Below, in pieces: positions 28,605-37,148 of a stretch of 45,744 nt of DNA. The notes beneath the pieces are model-generated. The model ran no database searches. It was not told the DNA's origin and was given only the letters and a program-made list of their open reading frames with translations. Each line of letters starts with the position of its first letter. Position 1 is the first letter of the stretch. This stretch comes from Rhodobacter capsulatus (GTDB taxonomy: Bacteria; Pseudomonadota; Alphaproteobacteria; Rhodobacterales; Rhodobacteraceae), in contig NZ_SWJZ01000054.1 in NCBI RefSeq assembly GCF_005144475.1, forward strand, positions 1-45,744, written 5' to 3'. The translations under genes were made by a program, and so were the position numbers.

Positions 28605-28688
28605 CCGCCCGCGCCGCCGCCCGCCCGCGCGTCGGATCGGCAACAGCCCGCGCGGGATTGCCCCGTCACGAAAAAACCATTTGGCGCC

Positions 28689-28704
28689 GGGCACGTCCCT
28701 TGCC
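28689..28704 (+). promoter_or_regulatory. Candidate sigma-54 (-24/-12) promoter
   Basis: The sequence GGGCACG-TCCC-TTGCC matches the consensus TGGCACG-N4-TTGCW in ten of the eleven fixed positions of its two blocks, with exactly ten bases between the GG and GC dinucleotides. Transcription would start near 28714-28716, that is, at the ATG of the small ORF. No NifA-type upstream site (TGT-N10-ACA) was seen. Activity is inference. Confidence 0.45.
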
Positions 28705-28715
28705 ATGCTGCGGCC

Positions 28716-28979
28716 ATGACCCATGTGCCCTTTTTGATCGAAAGCGACCACGCCCGGCTGCGCCACCACCTGCGCGGCATCCGCATCATCGAGCTGCGCC
28801 AGATCGGCGGCACGCCCGAACACGGGGCCGAAATGATGGCGCATCTGGAAAGCCTCGGCTTTGCGGTGAAGTTCCGCAAGCTGGAACGGATGTCGCCGCC
28901 GCCGCTTCTGCGCATGGCCTTTCGCTATCCGGGCCCCGGCACCGCCGAAATGACGATTGCCCCCGACGTCGGCGCCTGA
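28716..28979 (+). CDS. Small hypothetical protein
   Basis: An 87-residue ORF that I do not recognise. It is predicted to be soluble. The sequence is polar and mixed alpha/beta (FLIESDHARLRHHLRGIRIIELRQIGG, then GAEMMAHLESLGFAVKFRKLER) and ends in a Pro-rich strand region. Its amino-acid make-up looks protein-like and better than the 104-residue ORF on the opposite strand. There is no ribosome-binding site before the ATG, but a sigma-54-like promoter would place the transcript start at the ATG, so a leaderless message is possible. The 116 bases after it, up to the permease gene, hold no clear signal beyond a ribosome-binding site. Confidence 0.5.
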   Translation: MTHVPFLIESDHARLRHHLRGIRIIELRQIGGTPEHGAEMMAHLESLGFAVKFRKLERMSPPPLLRMAFRYPGPGTAEMTIAPDVGA

Positions 28980-29095
28980 AGCGCCGGGGCACCCCCGAGG
29001 TCGGTCGCGGATCCGGCCAAGGTTTTCACCGCATCGGCCCTTGCAACCGGGCCGCAAAACCCCGATTTTGCCCCGGTACTCGCAAGGAGAGGCGC

Positions 29096-30199
29096 ATGGC
29101 CCTGCCGGTTCGCAACCAAATCACCATCTGGGGCATCAGTGCCGCGGTGCTTGTTCTGGTGCTTTGGAAACTGGGCGACGTGCTCTTGCCCTTTCTGGTG
29201 GGCGGCGCCATCGCCTATTTCCTGGACCCGCTGGCCGACCGGCTGGAGCGGCTGGGCCTGAGCCGGGCGCTGGCCACCACCTCCATCGCGCTGATCGCCA
29301 CGCTGGGCATCGTCATTCTGGCGCTGGCCGTGGCACCGCTGCTGCTGCGCCAGCTTGTCGGTCTGGTCGAGACCGCCCCCGCCATCGCCACAAGGCTGCA
29401 GGGGTTTCTGACCTCCACCTTCCCCTCGATGATGGAACATGGCTCGATCATCAATGAATCGCTGACCAGCCTTGGCAATGCGATCAAGGCGCGCGGCGGG
29501 GAACTGGCACAGGGGCTCTTGTCCTCGGCGATGACGCTGGTGAATGCCGTCGTCTTCATCGTCGTCGTGCCGGTCGTCACCTTTTACATGCTGCTCGACT
29601 GGGACCGGATGGTGGCGCAGATCGACGCGCTGTTGCCGCTCGACCATGCGCCGACGATCCGCCGTCTGGGCCACGACATCGACCGGGTGCTGTCGGGCTT
29701 CGTGCGCGGGCAGGTCTCGGTCTGCCTGATTCTGGGCGCGTTCTATGCCGCCGCGCTGATGGCGGCCGGGTTGAGCTTCGGTCTGCTCGCAGGCGCCATC
29801 GCCGGGGCGCTGACCTTCATTCCCTATGTCGGCGCGCTGGTCGGCGGCGCGCTGGCGATCGGGCTGGCGCTGTTCCAGTTCTGGGGCGACTGGATGTCGA
29901 TCGGCATCGTCGCCGGGATCTTCGCCATCGGCCAGTTTCTGGAAGGCAACGTGATCACCCCGCGGCTGGTCGGCAATTCGGTGGGCCTGCATCCCCTGTG
30001 GCTGATCTTCGCGCTCTCCGCCTTTGGCACGCTCTTCGGCTTTGTCGGCATGCTGGTCGCGGTGCCGGTCTCGGCGATGTTCGGCGTGCTGATCCGCTTT
30101 GCCATCGAACACTACCGGCAGGGACGGCTTTACCGCGGCCTTGCCGGGCTGGACGACACGCCGACGACGCTGTCGGACGCCACCGAGACCAAGGCCTGA
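29096..30199 (+). CDS. AI-2E family transporter (PerM/YdgG-like permease)
   Basis: A 367-residue polytopic membrane protein of the AI-2E transporter (UPF0118) family. There are about eight helices: a pair near the N-terminus (AAVLVLVLWKLGDVLLPFLVGGAIAYFLDPL), a large periplasmic or cytoplasmic domain (about 90-190) and a C-terminal helical bundle with GALTFIPYVGALVGG and QFLEGNVITPRLVGNSVGLHPLWL, the family signature. Members include TqsA, reported for autoinducer-2 export, but most have unknown substrates. The start at 29096 follows AAGGAGA. It ends one base before hdaA, a conserved neighbour in alphaproteobacteria. Confidence 0.9.
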   Translation: MALPVRNQITIWGISAAVLVLVLWKLGDVLLPFLVGGAIAYFLDPLADRLERLGLSRALATTSIALIATLGIVILALAVAPLLLRQLVGLVETAPAIATRLQGFLTSTFPSMMEHGSIINESLTSLGNAIKARGGELAQGLLSSAMTLVNAVVFIVVVPVVTFYMLLDWDRMVAQIDALLPLDHAPTIRRLGHDIDRVLSGFVRGQVSVCLILGAFYAAALMAAGLSFGLLAGAIAGALTFIPYVGALVGGALAIGLALFQFWGDWMSIGIVAGIFAIGQFLEGNVITPRLVGNSVGLHPLWLIFALSAFGTLFGFVGMLVAVPVSAMFGVLIRFAIEHYRQGRLYRGLAGLDDTPTTLSDATETKA

Positions 30200-30200
30200 C

Positions 30201-30878
30201 ATGACCCGCCAGTTGCCCCTGCCGCTGCCGGTGCGCGTCGCCGAAGGACGCGAGGATTTCTTCGTCGCCCCCGCCAATGCGCTGGCGCTGAGCCTGCTCG
30301 ATGCGCCCGAGACCTGGCCGCAGGGGCGGATGCTGCTTCTGGGCCCCGAGGGCGCGGGCAAAAGCCATCTCGCCGCGATCTGGGCGACCGAGCGGGGCGC
30401 CGCGATCCGCCCCGCCGCCGAGCTGACGCCCGAGGCGGTGGCCGATCTGGCCGCGACCGGCGCCGTGGTGATCGAGGATGCGCAGCATCTGGCCGGGAAG
30501 GCCGCGGCGGAACAGGCGCTGTTTCACCTGCTGAACCTGACCGCGGCCGAGGGCGGGCGCTGCCTGATCACCGCCCCCTGCCCGCCGCGCGACTGGGGCG
30601 TGGCGCTGCCCGATCTGAAAAGCCGTCTGGATGCCACGCAATCGGTCCGCATCGCCCCCCCCGACGAGGCGCTGCTGGCCGCCGTTCTGGTCAAGCTTTT
30701 CGCCGACCGGCAGCTGACGGTGCCGCACAGCCTGATCGACTGGCTGGTCTTGCGGATGGAACGCGCGCTGGGCACGGCGCGGGCCGTGGTGGCGGCGCTT
30801 GACACACGGGCTTTGGCCGAAGGACGCGCAATTACCCGTGCAATGGCCGCCGAAGTGCTGGACAGGTTGCAAGGCTGA
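30201..30878 (+). CDS. hdaA: DnaA inactivator HdaA (Hda homologue)
   Basis: A 225-residue protein related to the AAA+ part of DnaA but lacking its DNA-binding domain. The N-terminal QLPLPLP motif is the beta-clamp-binding peptide expected of Hda/HdaA. Walker A is [10 protein letters not shown] and Walker B is VVIEDAQHL, a variant typical of DnaA-like proteins. Bound to the sliding clamp, HdaA stimulates ATP hydrolysis by DnaA and so prevents re-initiation of replication. The ATG at 30201 directly follows the permease stop, so the two are co-transcribed. The alternative longer reading from 30099 overlaps the permease and lacks sense. Confidence 0.9.
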   Translation: MTRQLPLPLPVRVAEGREDFFVAPANALALSLLDAPETWPQGRMLLLGPEGAGKSHLAAIWATERGAAIRPAAELTPEAVADLAATGAVVIEDAQHLAGKAAAEQALFHLLNLTAAEGGRCLITAPCPPRDWGVALPDLKSRLDATQSVRIAPPDEALLAAVLVKLFADRQLTVPHSLIDWLVLRMERALGTARAVVAALDTRALAEGRAITRAMAAEVLDRLQG

Positions 30879-30885
30879 AGCCAAA

Positions 30886-30903
30886 CTGTCATCGCGCCGT
30901 CAC
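30886..30903 (+). promoter_or_regulatory. Pho box in front of ppk
   Basis: CTGTCAT-CGCG-CCGTCAC is a near-perfect pair of 7-bp PhoB half-sites with the required 4-bp spacing. A -10-like hexamer CATAAG lies at 30914-30919, ten bases after the box, which is the classic layout at PhoB-activated promoters. Transcription would begin about at the ppk ATG (30926). Confidence 0.7.
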
Positions 30904-30925
30904 AATCGAAAAGCATAAGCGCCCC

Positions 30926-33100
30926 ATGACACTCGCCGATTTCCTCTCCGCCCCCTACCCCGCCCCCGTCACCATTCCGGACGAAGAACGCACCGGACCG
31001 AAGCGGTTCTTCAACCGGGAACTGAGCTGGCTCGCCTTCAACTGGCGGGTTCTGGAAGAGGCGGAAAATCCGCGCGTGCCGCTTCTGGAACGGCTGCGCT
31101 TCCTGTCGATCTCGGCCAACAACCTGGACGAATTCTACACCGTCCGCGTGGCCGGGCTGATGGAGCTGGTGCGCGAACGCAACATCGTGCCCTCGGATGA
31201 CGGGCTGACCTCGGCCGAACAGCTGGTGCTGATCAACGCCGATGCGCGCAAGCTGATGGAAACCCAGCAGATCACCTTCAACCGGCTGCGCCGCGAGATG
31301 GAGACCGAGGGCATCCAGCTGCTCACCCGCACGAAGATCAACGCCCGCGACCGCGCCTTCCTGTCCGAGCATTTTCTGGCCAATGTCTTCCCGGTGCTCT
31401 CGCCCCTGGCGATCGACCCGGCCCACCCTTTCCCGTTCATTCCGAACACCGGCTTCTGTCTGGCGCTGGAACTGGAACGCGAGGTCGACAAGCGCCGGAT
31501 GCAGGCGCTGTTGCCGATCCCGCAGCAGATCGCCCGCTTCGTGCGCCTGCCCGGCGAGGCCCGCTTCCTGCCGCTCGAAGAGCTGCTTTTGCTGCATCTG
31601 GGCATGCTCTTTCCCGGCTATGCCGACACCGGCCATTGCGCTTTCCGGGTGCTGCGCGACAGCGATCTTGAAGTCGAGGACGAGGCCGAAGACCTGGTGC
31701 GCGAATTCGAAACCGCACTGAAACGGCGCCGCCGCGGCCAGGTGATCCGGCTCAAGATCACCGCGGGCGCCCCCGAGGCGCTGCGCCGGCTGATCATGGA
31801 CGAATTGCAGGTCGCCCCCGATGCGGTGGTCGAGGTCAAGGGCCTTCTGGGCATCGCCGATCTGTCGCAGCTGGTGCTGAACACCCGCACCGACCTGCTC
31901 TGGCCGCCGTTTTCCCCGCGCGTGCCCGAACGGGTCGAGGATCACGCGGGCGACATGTTCGCGGCGATCCGGCAGAAGGATATCTTGCTGCATCACCCCT
32001 ACGAGACCTTCGATCTGGTGATCCGCTTCCTCAATCAGGCGGCGCATGACCCGAACGTGCTGGCGATCAAGCAGACGCTTTACCGCACCTCGAAGGACAG
32101 CCCCGTGGTGGATGCCCTGTGCGAGGCGGCCGAGGCGGGCAAGTCGGTCACCGCGCTGGTGGAGCTGAAGGCGCGCTTCGACGAGGCGGCGAACATCCGT
32201 CAGTCGCGGCGGCTCGAACGCGCCGGGGCGCATGTGGTCTATGGCTTCATGCACTTGAAAACGCACGCGAAAATCTCGACCGTCGTGCGGCGGGAGGGGG
32301 ACGCGCTCGTCACCTATACCCATTATGGCACCGGCAACTACCACCCGATCACTGCGCGGATCTATACCGACCTCAGCTTCTTCACCTGCGATGCGCAGCT
32401 CGGCCGTGACGCGACCAAGGTCTTCAATTATCTCTCGGGCTATGTGCAGCCCGCGGGGCTGGAAAACCTCGCGATCTCGCCGATCACGCTGAAACCGCGG
32501 CTCTTGGAGCTGATCGGCGCCGAGATCGAGCATGCGAAAGCCGGGCGCCCGGCCGAGATCTGGGCGAAGATGAACAGCCTGATCGACCCCGAGGTGATCG
32601 ACGCGCTCTATGCCGCCTCGAATGCCGGGGTGAAGATCTCGATCGTCACCCGCGGCATCTGCGGCGTGCGGCCCGGCATCAAGGGCCTGTCCGAGAATAT
32701 CCGGGTCAAATCCATCGTCGGGCGCTTCCTCGAACATTCGCGGATCGTCTGTTTCGGCAATGGTCACGGCCTGCCCTCGGATCAGGCGCGGGTCTTCATG
32801 TCCTCCGCCGACTGGATGGGCCGCAACCTGACGCGGCGGGTCGAAACCCTGGTCGAGGCGAAGAACGAAACCGTGAAGGCGCAGATCGTGGGGCAGATCA
32901 TGACCGCGAACATGGCCGATACGGCGCAAAGCTGGCTGTTGGGCCCCGATGGCCACTACACCCGCCATCTGCCTGAAGGAAAAGAGCTTTTTTCCTGTCA
33001 TCGCTACTTCATGGAAAATCCGTCGCTGTCTGGCCGCGGCTCTGCGGGGGCGAAGGACGTTCCTGCCCTTGCCCATTCCCCCTTAGACACGATAGCGTGA
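30926..33100 (+). CDS. ppk1: Polyphosphate kinase 1
   Basis: A 724-residue PPK1 that polymerises the gamma-phosphate of ATP into polyphosphate. The N-terminal domain opens with [16 protein letters not shown]. The two phospholipase-D-like C-terminal domains carry the catalytic His447 (KTHAK, autophosphorylated) and His466 (YTHYGTGNY), plus [12 protein letters not shown] with a further active-site His. All segments needed for activity are intact and the length is typical. A Pho box lies upstream, implying induction under phosphate starvation by PhoB. No ribosome-binding site is visible before the ATG, which fits a leaderless message. ppx follows after 36 bases. Confidence 0.97.
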   Translation: MTLADFLSAPYPAPVTIPDEERTGPKRFFNRELSWLAFNWRVLEEAENPRVPLLERLRFLSISANNLDEFYTVRVAGLMELVRERNIVPSDDGLTSAEQLVLINADARKLMETQQITFNRLRREMETEGIQLLTRTKINARDRAFLSEHFLANVFPVLSPLAIDPAHPFPFIPNTGFCLALELEREVDKRRMQALLPIPQQIARFVRLPGEARFLPLEELLLLHLGMLFPGYADTGHCAFRVLRDSDLEVEDEAEDLVREFETALKRRRRGQVIRLKITAGAPEALRRLIMDELQVAPDAVVEVKGLLGIADLSQLVLNTRTDLLWPPFSPRVPERVEDHAGDMFAAIRQKDILLHHPYETFDLVIRFLNQAAHDPNVLAIKQTLYRTSKDSPVVDALCEAAEAGKSVTALVELKARFDEAANIRQSRRLERAGAHVVYGFMHLKTHAKISTVVRREGDALVTYTHYGTGNYHPITARIYTDLSFFTCDAQLGRDATKVFNYLSGYVQPAGLENLAISPITLKPRLLELIGAEIEHAKAGRPAEIWAKMNSLIDPEVIDALYAASNAGVKISIVTRGICGVRPGIKGLSENIRVKSIVGRFLEHSRIVCFGNGHGLPSDQARVFMSSADWMGRNLTRRVETLVEAKNETVKAQIVGQIMTANMADTAQSWLLGPDGHYTRHLPEGKELFSCHRYFMENPSLSGRGSAGAKDVPALAHSPLDTIA

Positions 33101-33111
33101 TATCGCTCACA
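33096..33111 (+). promoter_or_regulatory. CRP-like palindrome between ppk and ppx
   Basis: CGTGA-N6-TCACA matches the CRP consensus TGTGA-N6-TCACA at nine of ten positions. It overlaps the ppk stop codon and lies 26 bases before the ppx ATG. It could bind a CRP/FNR-family regulator or act as a small hairpin. Regulation is inference. Confidence 0.35.
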
Positions 33112-33136
33112 CCGTAACGACTCAGCAGGCTGCCCG

Positions 33137-34690
33137 ATGATCGCAAAGACCGTTGCCCCGCACTCGGACAACGAGGACTGGGATCCTTTCGGGCGCGAGC
33201 TGTTCGATGACCCCTCGGCGCGGGCGCTGTCGCGCGTCGGCGTCGTCGATGTCGGCTCGAACTCGGTGCGGATGGTGGTCTTTGACGGCGCCGCCCGCTC
33301 GCCCGCCTATTTCTACAACGAAAAGGTGATGGCGGGGCTGGGTCAGGGTCTGGCCGAAACCGGGATGCTGTTTCCCAAGGGCCGCGCCCGGGCGCTGGCG
33401 GCGCTGAAGCGCTTTGCGCTGCTGGCGAAGGGCATGGACATCGGGCCCCTGACCTGCGTCGCCACCGCCGCGGTGCGCGAGGCGAAGGACGGCCCGGCGT
33501 TTCAAAAGCAGGTCGAGCAGGAAACCGGCCTGCGGCTGCATGTGATCGACGGCGCCGAGGAGGCGCGGCTTTCGGCGCAGGGCGTGCTGGTCGGCTGGCC
33601 CGAGGCGCAGGGGATCATCTGCGACATCGGCGGCAACTCGATGGAACTTGCGGTTCTGGGCGGGGGTCAGGTCGGCGCGCGGGCGACCTCGCCCTTGGGT
33701 CCGTTCCGGCTGCAGCAGGTCAAAGGCGGCCGCAAGGAGCTGACCGCGCATATCCGCGAGCATATCGCCCGGCTCGCCACGGCGGTGGGGCTGGGCCATG
33801 AGCGGCTTTATCTGGTCGGCGGCTCGTGGCGGGCGATTGCGCGGCTCGACATGGAACGGCGCAACTATCCGCTGCTGGTGCTGCACGAATACCGGATGGA
33901 CCCGGAGAACCTGTTGAAAACGCTCGACTGGGTGGCCAAGCAGGACATGGCGGCGCTGCGGGCGAAGACCGGCACCTCGGAAGCGCGGATGGAGCTGGTG
34001 CCCTTGGCCGCGATGGTGCTGCGCGAGCTGATCGAGACCTTCCAGCCGAAGGAGATCGACGTCTCCTCCTATGGCATCCGCGAGGGGCTGCTGTATGAAA
34101 AGATGCCCGACAAGCTGCGCGCGCGCGACCCGTTGGTCGAGGCCTGTCGGCATGCCGAACGCACGATGTCGCGGCTGCCGGGGTTCGGCAAACGGCTGCA
34201 TGCCTTCATCGAGCCGCTGTTCGGAGAGGTCTCGCCGAAGCGCTACCGGCTGATGCGGGCGGCGTGTCTTTTGCACGACACCACCTGGCGCACCCACCCC
34301 GATTACCGCGCCGAGGCCTGTTTCGACAATGTCACCCGCGCCAACATGGCGGCGCTGAGCCATCCCGAACGGGTGTTTCTGGGGGTGTCGCTGCTGCATC
34401 GCTACAAGAATTCGCGCGCGGGCAGCCGGTTCGAGCCGCTCTTCTCGCTGCTCTCGCCCGAACAGCTGCGCGAGGCCGAGATCCTCGGCAAGGCGATGCG
34501 CTTTGGCGCGATGTTCTCGATCCAGGATCCGGGCGATGCCGGGGAGCTGGGCTACAACGCGACGACGAATGCGATCGAGCTGCGGCTGACGAAACGCGGC
34601 GCGGGCCTGTTCGGCGAGGTGGCCGAGGCCCGGTTCGCCTCGCTCGCCGCGGCGATGAAGGCGGTGCCGATGGTGGTGCTGCCGGGCTGA
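33137..34690 (+). CDS. ppx: Exopolyphosphatase (Ppx/GppA family)
   Basis: A 517-residue Ppx/GppA phosphatase releasing phosphate from the end of polyphosphate; pppGpp is an alternative substrate. ASKHA motifs include VVDVGSNSVRMVVFDG, TAAVREAKDG and IICDIGGNSMELAVLGGG. The C-terminal half (from about residue 330) is helical with an HD-like segment (ACLLHDTTWRTHPDYR), as in the longer form. It is the degradative partner of ppk directly upstream, the same pairing as in E. coli. No transcription terminator with a T tract follows, but a dense hairpin region does. Confidence 0.94.
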   Translation: MIAKTVAPHSDNEDWDPFGRELFDDPSARALSRVGVVDVGSNSVRMVVFDGAARSPAYFYNEKVMAGLGQGLAETGMLFPKGRARALAALKRFALLAKGMDIGPLTCVATAAVREAKDGPAFQKQVEQETGLRLHVIDGAEEARLSAQGVLVGWPEAQGIICDIGGNSMELAVLGGGQVGARATSPLGPFRLQQVKGGRKELTAHIREHIARLATAVGLGHERLYLVGGSWRAIARLDMERRNYPLLVLHEYRMDPENLLKTLDWVAKQDMAALRAKTGTSEARMELVPLAAMVLRELIETFQPKEIDVSSYGIREGLLYEKMPDKLRARDPLVEACRHAERTMSRLPGFGKRLHAFIEPLFGEVSPKRYRLMRAACLLHDTTWRTHPDYRAEACFDNVTRANMAALSHPERVFLGVSLLHRYKNSRAGSRFEPLFSLLSPEQLREAEILGKAMRFGAMFSIQDPGDAGELGYNATTNAIELRLTKRGAGLFGEVAEARFASLAAAMKAVPMVVLPG

Positions 34691-34783
34691 GGACGCGGTT
34701 TCGGGCGGAACAGGAAAGGCACCGCCTTTCCCCGCCCGTCAGAGCAACAGCCAGTGCAAGACCGTTTCCCCAAGCGCAACAGA

Positions 34784-34909
34784 GGCCAGCGCCTGCCCCG
34801 GCGGGCGAGAAGCGCCCGCCATGGGCGGGGCGGGCGCTGGCCGAGGGCCTTTGGGCCCCCGGCGGGGCGGAGGCGGCGTCGCTCCGGGGCGAAGGCGATG
34901 GCCTTCGCC
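34784..34909. repeat. Nested hairpin region between ppx and a converging gene
   Basis: A 17-bp inverted repeat (34784-34800 with 34826-34842, one G-T mismatch) encloses a second perfect hairpin GCGGGCG-AGAAG-CGCCCGC (34801-34819). Two more hairpins follow: GGGCC-TTT-GGGCCC near 34845 and GGCGAAGGC-GATG-GCCTTCGCC (34888-34909). It has no ATATTTG core, so it is not a copy of the repeat family elsewhere in the window. It fills most of the 234-bp gap and may serve as a bidirectional transcription end. Confidence 0.75.
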
Positions 34910-34924
34910 AGATCAGCGGTGCAA

Positions 34925-35380
34925 TTACAGATCCGTCACCGGCCCCGGCATCCGCGGCTTCGCCCGGTCGTCCGGCGCGGGCAAGGGCGGCGGCTTCGGC
35001 GCATCCGGCAGGCGGCGGATCACGATATCGCCGTTCGGCAGCCGCTCGGGCGCCTGATAGTTCCGCACATCGTCGATCAGCGCCAGGATCTCGCGCAGCT
35101 TCGGCCCAAGCTTGTCCGCCGCCTCGCCCAGACCCTTTTGCATGTCGTCGATCTCGGGGGCCATTTCCTGCAACAGCCCGCGCAGGAACATGTCCGCGCC
35201 CCGCTCGACCAGCGACTTGCCCGCCGCCATGTCATCGCGCGGGGTGGGCGCGGGCACTTCCGCCACCGGGGGCGCCACCGGGGCCGGCACGGGTTGCGGC
35301 GCCTCCTCGGCCCAGACGAACCAGCCGCCCAAAGCAAGGGCGAGCGCGGCAGATCCCAAAAGAAGCGGTTGCGGTTTCAT
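34925..35380 (-). CDS. Hypothetical membrane-anchored or exported protein
   Basis: A 151-residue protein with an N-terminal signal or anchor (PLLLGSAALALALGGWFVWA), a Pro-rich spacer (about 28-48), a helical middle (about 50-105; MFLRGLLQEMAPEIDDMQ, then KLGPKLREILALIDDVRNY) and a Pro-rich tail. No cysteine lipobox is visible. I recall similar short proteins in related genomes, sometimes wrongly named AAA+ ATPase; no Walker motif is present here. Function is unknown. It lies 18 bases downstream of no gene in its own direction and leads, on the minus strand, into the hairpin region. Confidence 0.65.
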   Translation of the reverse strand: MKPQPLLLGSAALALALGGWFVWAEEAPQPVPAPVAPPVAEVPAPTPRDDMAAGKSLVERGADMFLRGLLQEMAPEIDDMQKGLGEAADKLGPKLREILALIDDVRNYQAPERLPNGDIVIRRLPDAPKPPPLPAPDDRAKPRMPGPVTDL

Positions 35381-35398
35381 GCCGCCAATATAAGCACC

Positions 35399-36427
35399 CT
35401 AAAGCGCCAAATCCACCGAGACCGGAAAATGATCCGAGGCCTGCAGCAAGGCCTCGCGCAGGTCCGCCACCTGATAACAGCCCGGATCGTCGAACGGATG
35501 CCAGATCCGCCATTTCGGTGCATGCGCGCACAGATCGGGCGAGAGCGCGATATAATCCAGCATCGCCGACAAGAACCGCCCCGGCGGCGGCTCGGGGATG
35601 AAGAACCGCGCCGAGGCGGGCAGCGCCGTCGTCTTGCCGCGCGGCAGCCGTGCATGCGGGTCGTGCAGCTGCCGCGCGGGCGGCCCGCCGGTGCCCAGCA
35701 CGATTTCAAGACCGGAGCGGCCGAACAGCGCCTCGTATTCGTCCAGCCCCGGCCCGTCGTTGAAATCGCCCAGCACGATCAGGCTTTCGCCCGCGTCCAG
35801 AACGTCGTCGACCCGACGTCGCAGCCACAGACATTGGGCGAGCTGCTTGCGCCGGTTCTCGATCGCCAGCCGCACCTCGGAGGCCGGATCATTCGCCCCG
35901 TGCGGCGCCTTCGATTTCAGATGCACCCCGATCAGCCGCAGCCGCCTGCCCGCCGCGGGGCCGGTCAGCGCCTCCAGCTGCACCTCCAGCGGCGGTTTCG
36001 AAAACCGCACCGTATCCAGCCGGTCATCGACATCGAGATCGATCTTCAGCGACCGATCAAACCGCGGCGCGGTGGCGCTGCCCTCGCAGGGATCATGCCA
36101 AAGGCGCAGCACCTCGGGGTCGTAAAGCGCCGCGATCTCCTGCTGCGTGTCGTTTGCAAAACCGATCACCGCGCGCCGCTGCCGCAGCCCGCATGTCGCC
36201 GCAAAGGCTTCCAGCATCAGCACGGTCTTGCGCCGGGTGTTGTTGTCGGGGGCCTCGACGATGACGATGCAATCGGCATCGAGCGCGGTGAAGACGATCC
36301 CCAAGGCGCCCAGCTGCGCGCCCCGCGTCACCCCGTAACGCCCCGACTCTGCGTCATCTTCCAAAATCCGGCCGCGGCGGTCGAACAGCGCGGTGAACCA
36401 TTCGACATTGTAACAGGCGATCCGCAT
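35399..36427 (-). CDS. Endonuclease/exonuclease/phosphatase-family protein
   Basis: A 342-residue protein of the EEP (DNase I-like) fold. Hallmarks are MRIACYNVEWFTALFD at the start, DCIVIVEAPDN for the metal-binding Glu, IGVHLKSKAPHG, and VLGDFNDGPGLDEYE, where D and N are catalytic. The EEP family includes nucleases, sphingomyelinases and sugar-phosphate phosphatases, so the substrate is uncertain. There is no signal peptide. The ATG at 36427 overlaps the stop of the TerB/J-domain gene by one base, so the two are translationally coupled. Confidence 0.87.
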   Translation of the reverse strand: MRIACYNVEWFTALFDRRGRILEDDAESGRYGVTRGAQLGALGIVFTALDADCIVIVEAPDNNTRRKTVLMLEAFAATCGLRQRRAVIGFANDTQQEIAALYDPEVLRLWHDPCEGSATAPRFDRSLKIDLDVDDRLDTVRFSKPPLEVQLEALTGPAAGRRLRLIGVHLKSKAPHGANDPASEVRLAIENRRKQLAQCLWLRRRVDDVLDAGESLIVLGDFNDGPGLDEYEALFGRSGLEIVLGTGGPPARQLHDPHARLPRGKTTALPASARFFIPEPPPGRFLSAMLDYIALSPDLCAHAPKWRIWHPFDDPGCYQVADLREALLQASDHFPVSVDLAL

Positions 36428-37131
36428 CAGAGCGCCGCCTGTTTCGCCCCGGCCGAGATTTCGTGCCAGGCCCGGTTGAGCGCGATCACCCGCTCCTCGG
36501 CCAGTTTCACCGCCTCGGGCGGCAGGCCGCGCGCCATCGCGCGGTCGGGATGGGCCTCGCGCACCATCGCCTTCCAGCGCGCCCGCGCCGCCGCCAGATC
36601 GGAGCCCGGCGCCAGTTCCAGCACCGACCACGGGTCAGGCGCCGCATCGGGCACATAGGTCGCGCGGATCGAGCGGAAACAGGCCGCATCAAGCCCGAAG
36701 ATCGCCGCGACATCCTGCAGGAAAGCATCCTCGTTGTCGTGATATTCGCCATCCGCCATCGCGATGGTGAAAAGACCTTCCAGCAGATCCTGCAGCACCG
36801 GCGCCCCGGGGCCGAACATCGCCGCGATCTTGCGCGCATAGGCATCAAAGCCCGCCACATCGGTGCGGGCCATGTCGAAGACGCGGGCGGCGTTCTGTTC
36901 CTCGTCGGGGGGGATCTGGAAGATGCGCCGGAACGCCGTCACCTCGTCGCGCGTCACCAGACCATCGGCCTTGGCCATCTTGGCGCCCAGCGCGATCACC
37001 GCGATGGTGAAGGCCACGGTGCGTTCGGGCGGGGCTTTCAGATGGTCGAAGACCGCCGAAAGCCCCTCGCCCCGGGCGAGAGCCGAAAGCGCCTCGCCAA
37101 TGCGGGCCCACAGGGAAAGCGGCTTGTCCAT
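36427..37131 (-). CDS. TerB/J-domain (DjlA-like) protein
   Basis: A 234-residue protein with a TerB-like helical domain (about 35-150; AVIALGAKMAKADGLVTRDE, then LFTIAMADGEYHDNEDAFL, two acidic metal-binding-like repeats) and a C-terminal J-domain with HPD in VREAHPDRAM. The order is that of DjlA, but it lacks the N-terminal membrane helix of E. coli DjlA and should be cytoplasmic. It likely recruits DnaK to an unknown client. It is co-transcribed with the EEP gene; the GNAT gene reads into it from 17 bases upstream. Confidence 0.87.
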   Translation of the reverse strand: MDKPLSLWARIGEALSALARGEGLSAVFDHLKAPPERTVAFTIAVIALGAKMAKADGLVTRDEVTAFRRIFQIPPDEEQNAARVFDMARTDVAGFDAYARKIAAMFGPGAPVLQDLLEGLFTIAMADGEYHDNEDAFLQDVAAIFGLDAACFRSIRATYVPDAAPDPWSVLELAPGSDLAAARARWKAMVREAHPDRAMARGLPPEAVKLAEERVIALNRAWHEISAGAKQAAL

Positions 37132-37148
37132 GGCGCCAGTCTAAACGG

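Noticed and set aside
28601-28915. A 104-residue ORF on the minus strand opposite the small unknown gene
   Set aside because: Its composition is shadow-like (Arg, Ser, Pro-rich), it has no ribosome-binding site, and it overlaps the better plus-strand ORF.
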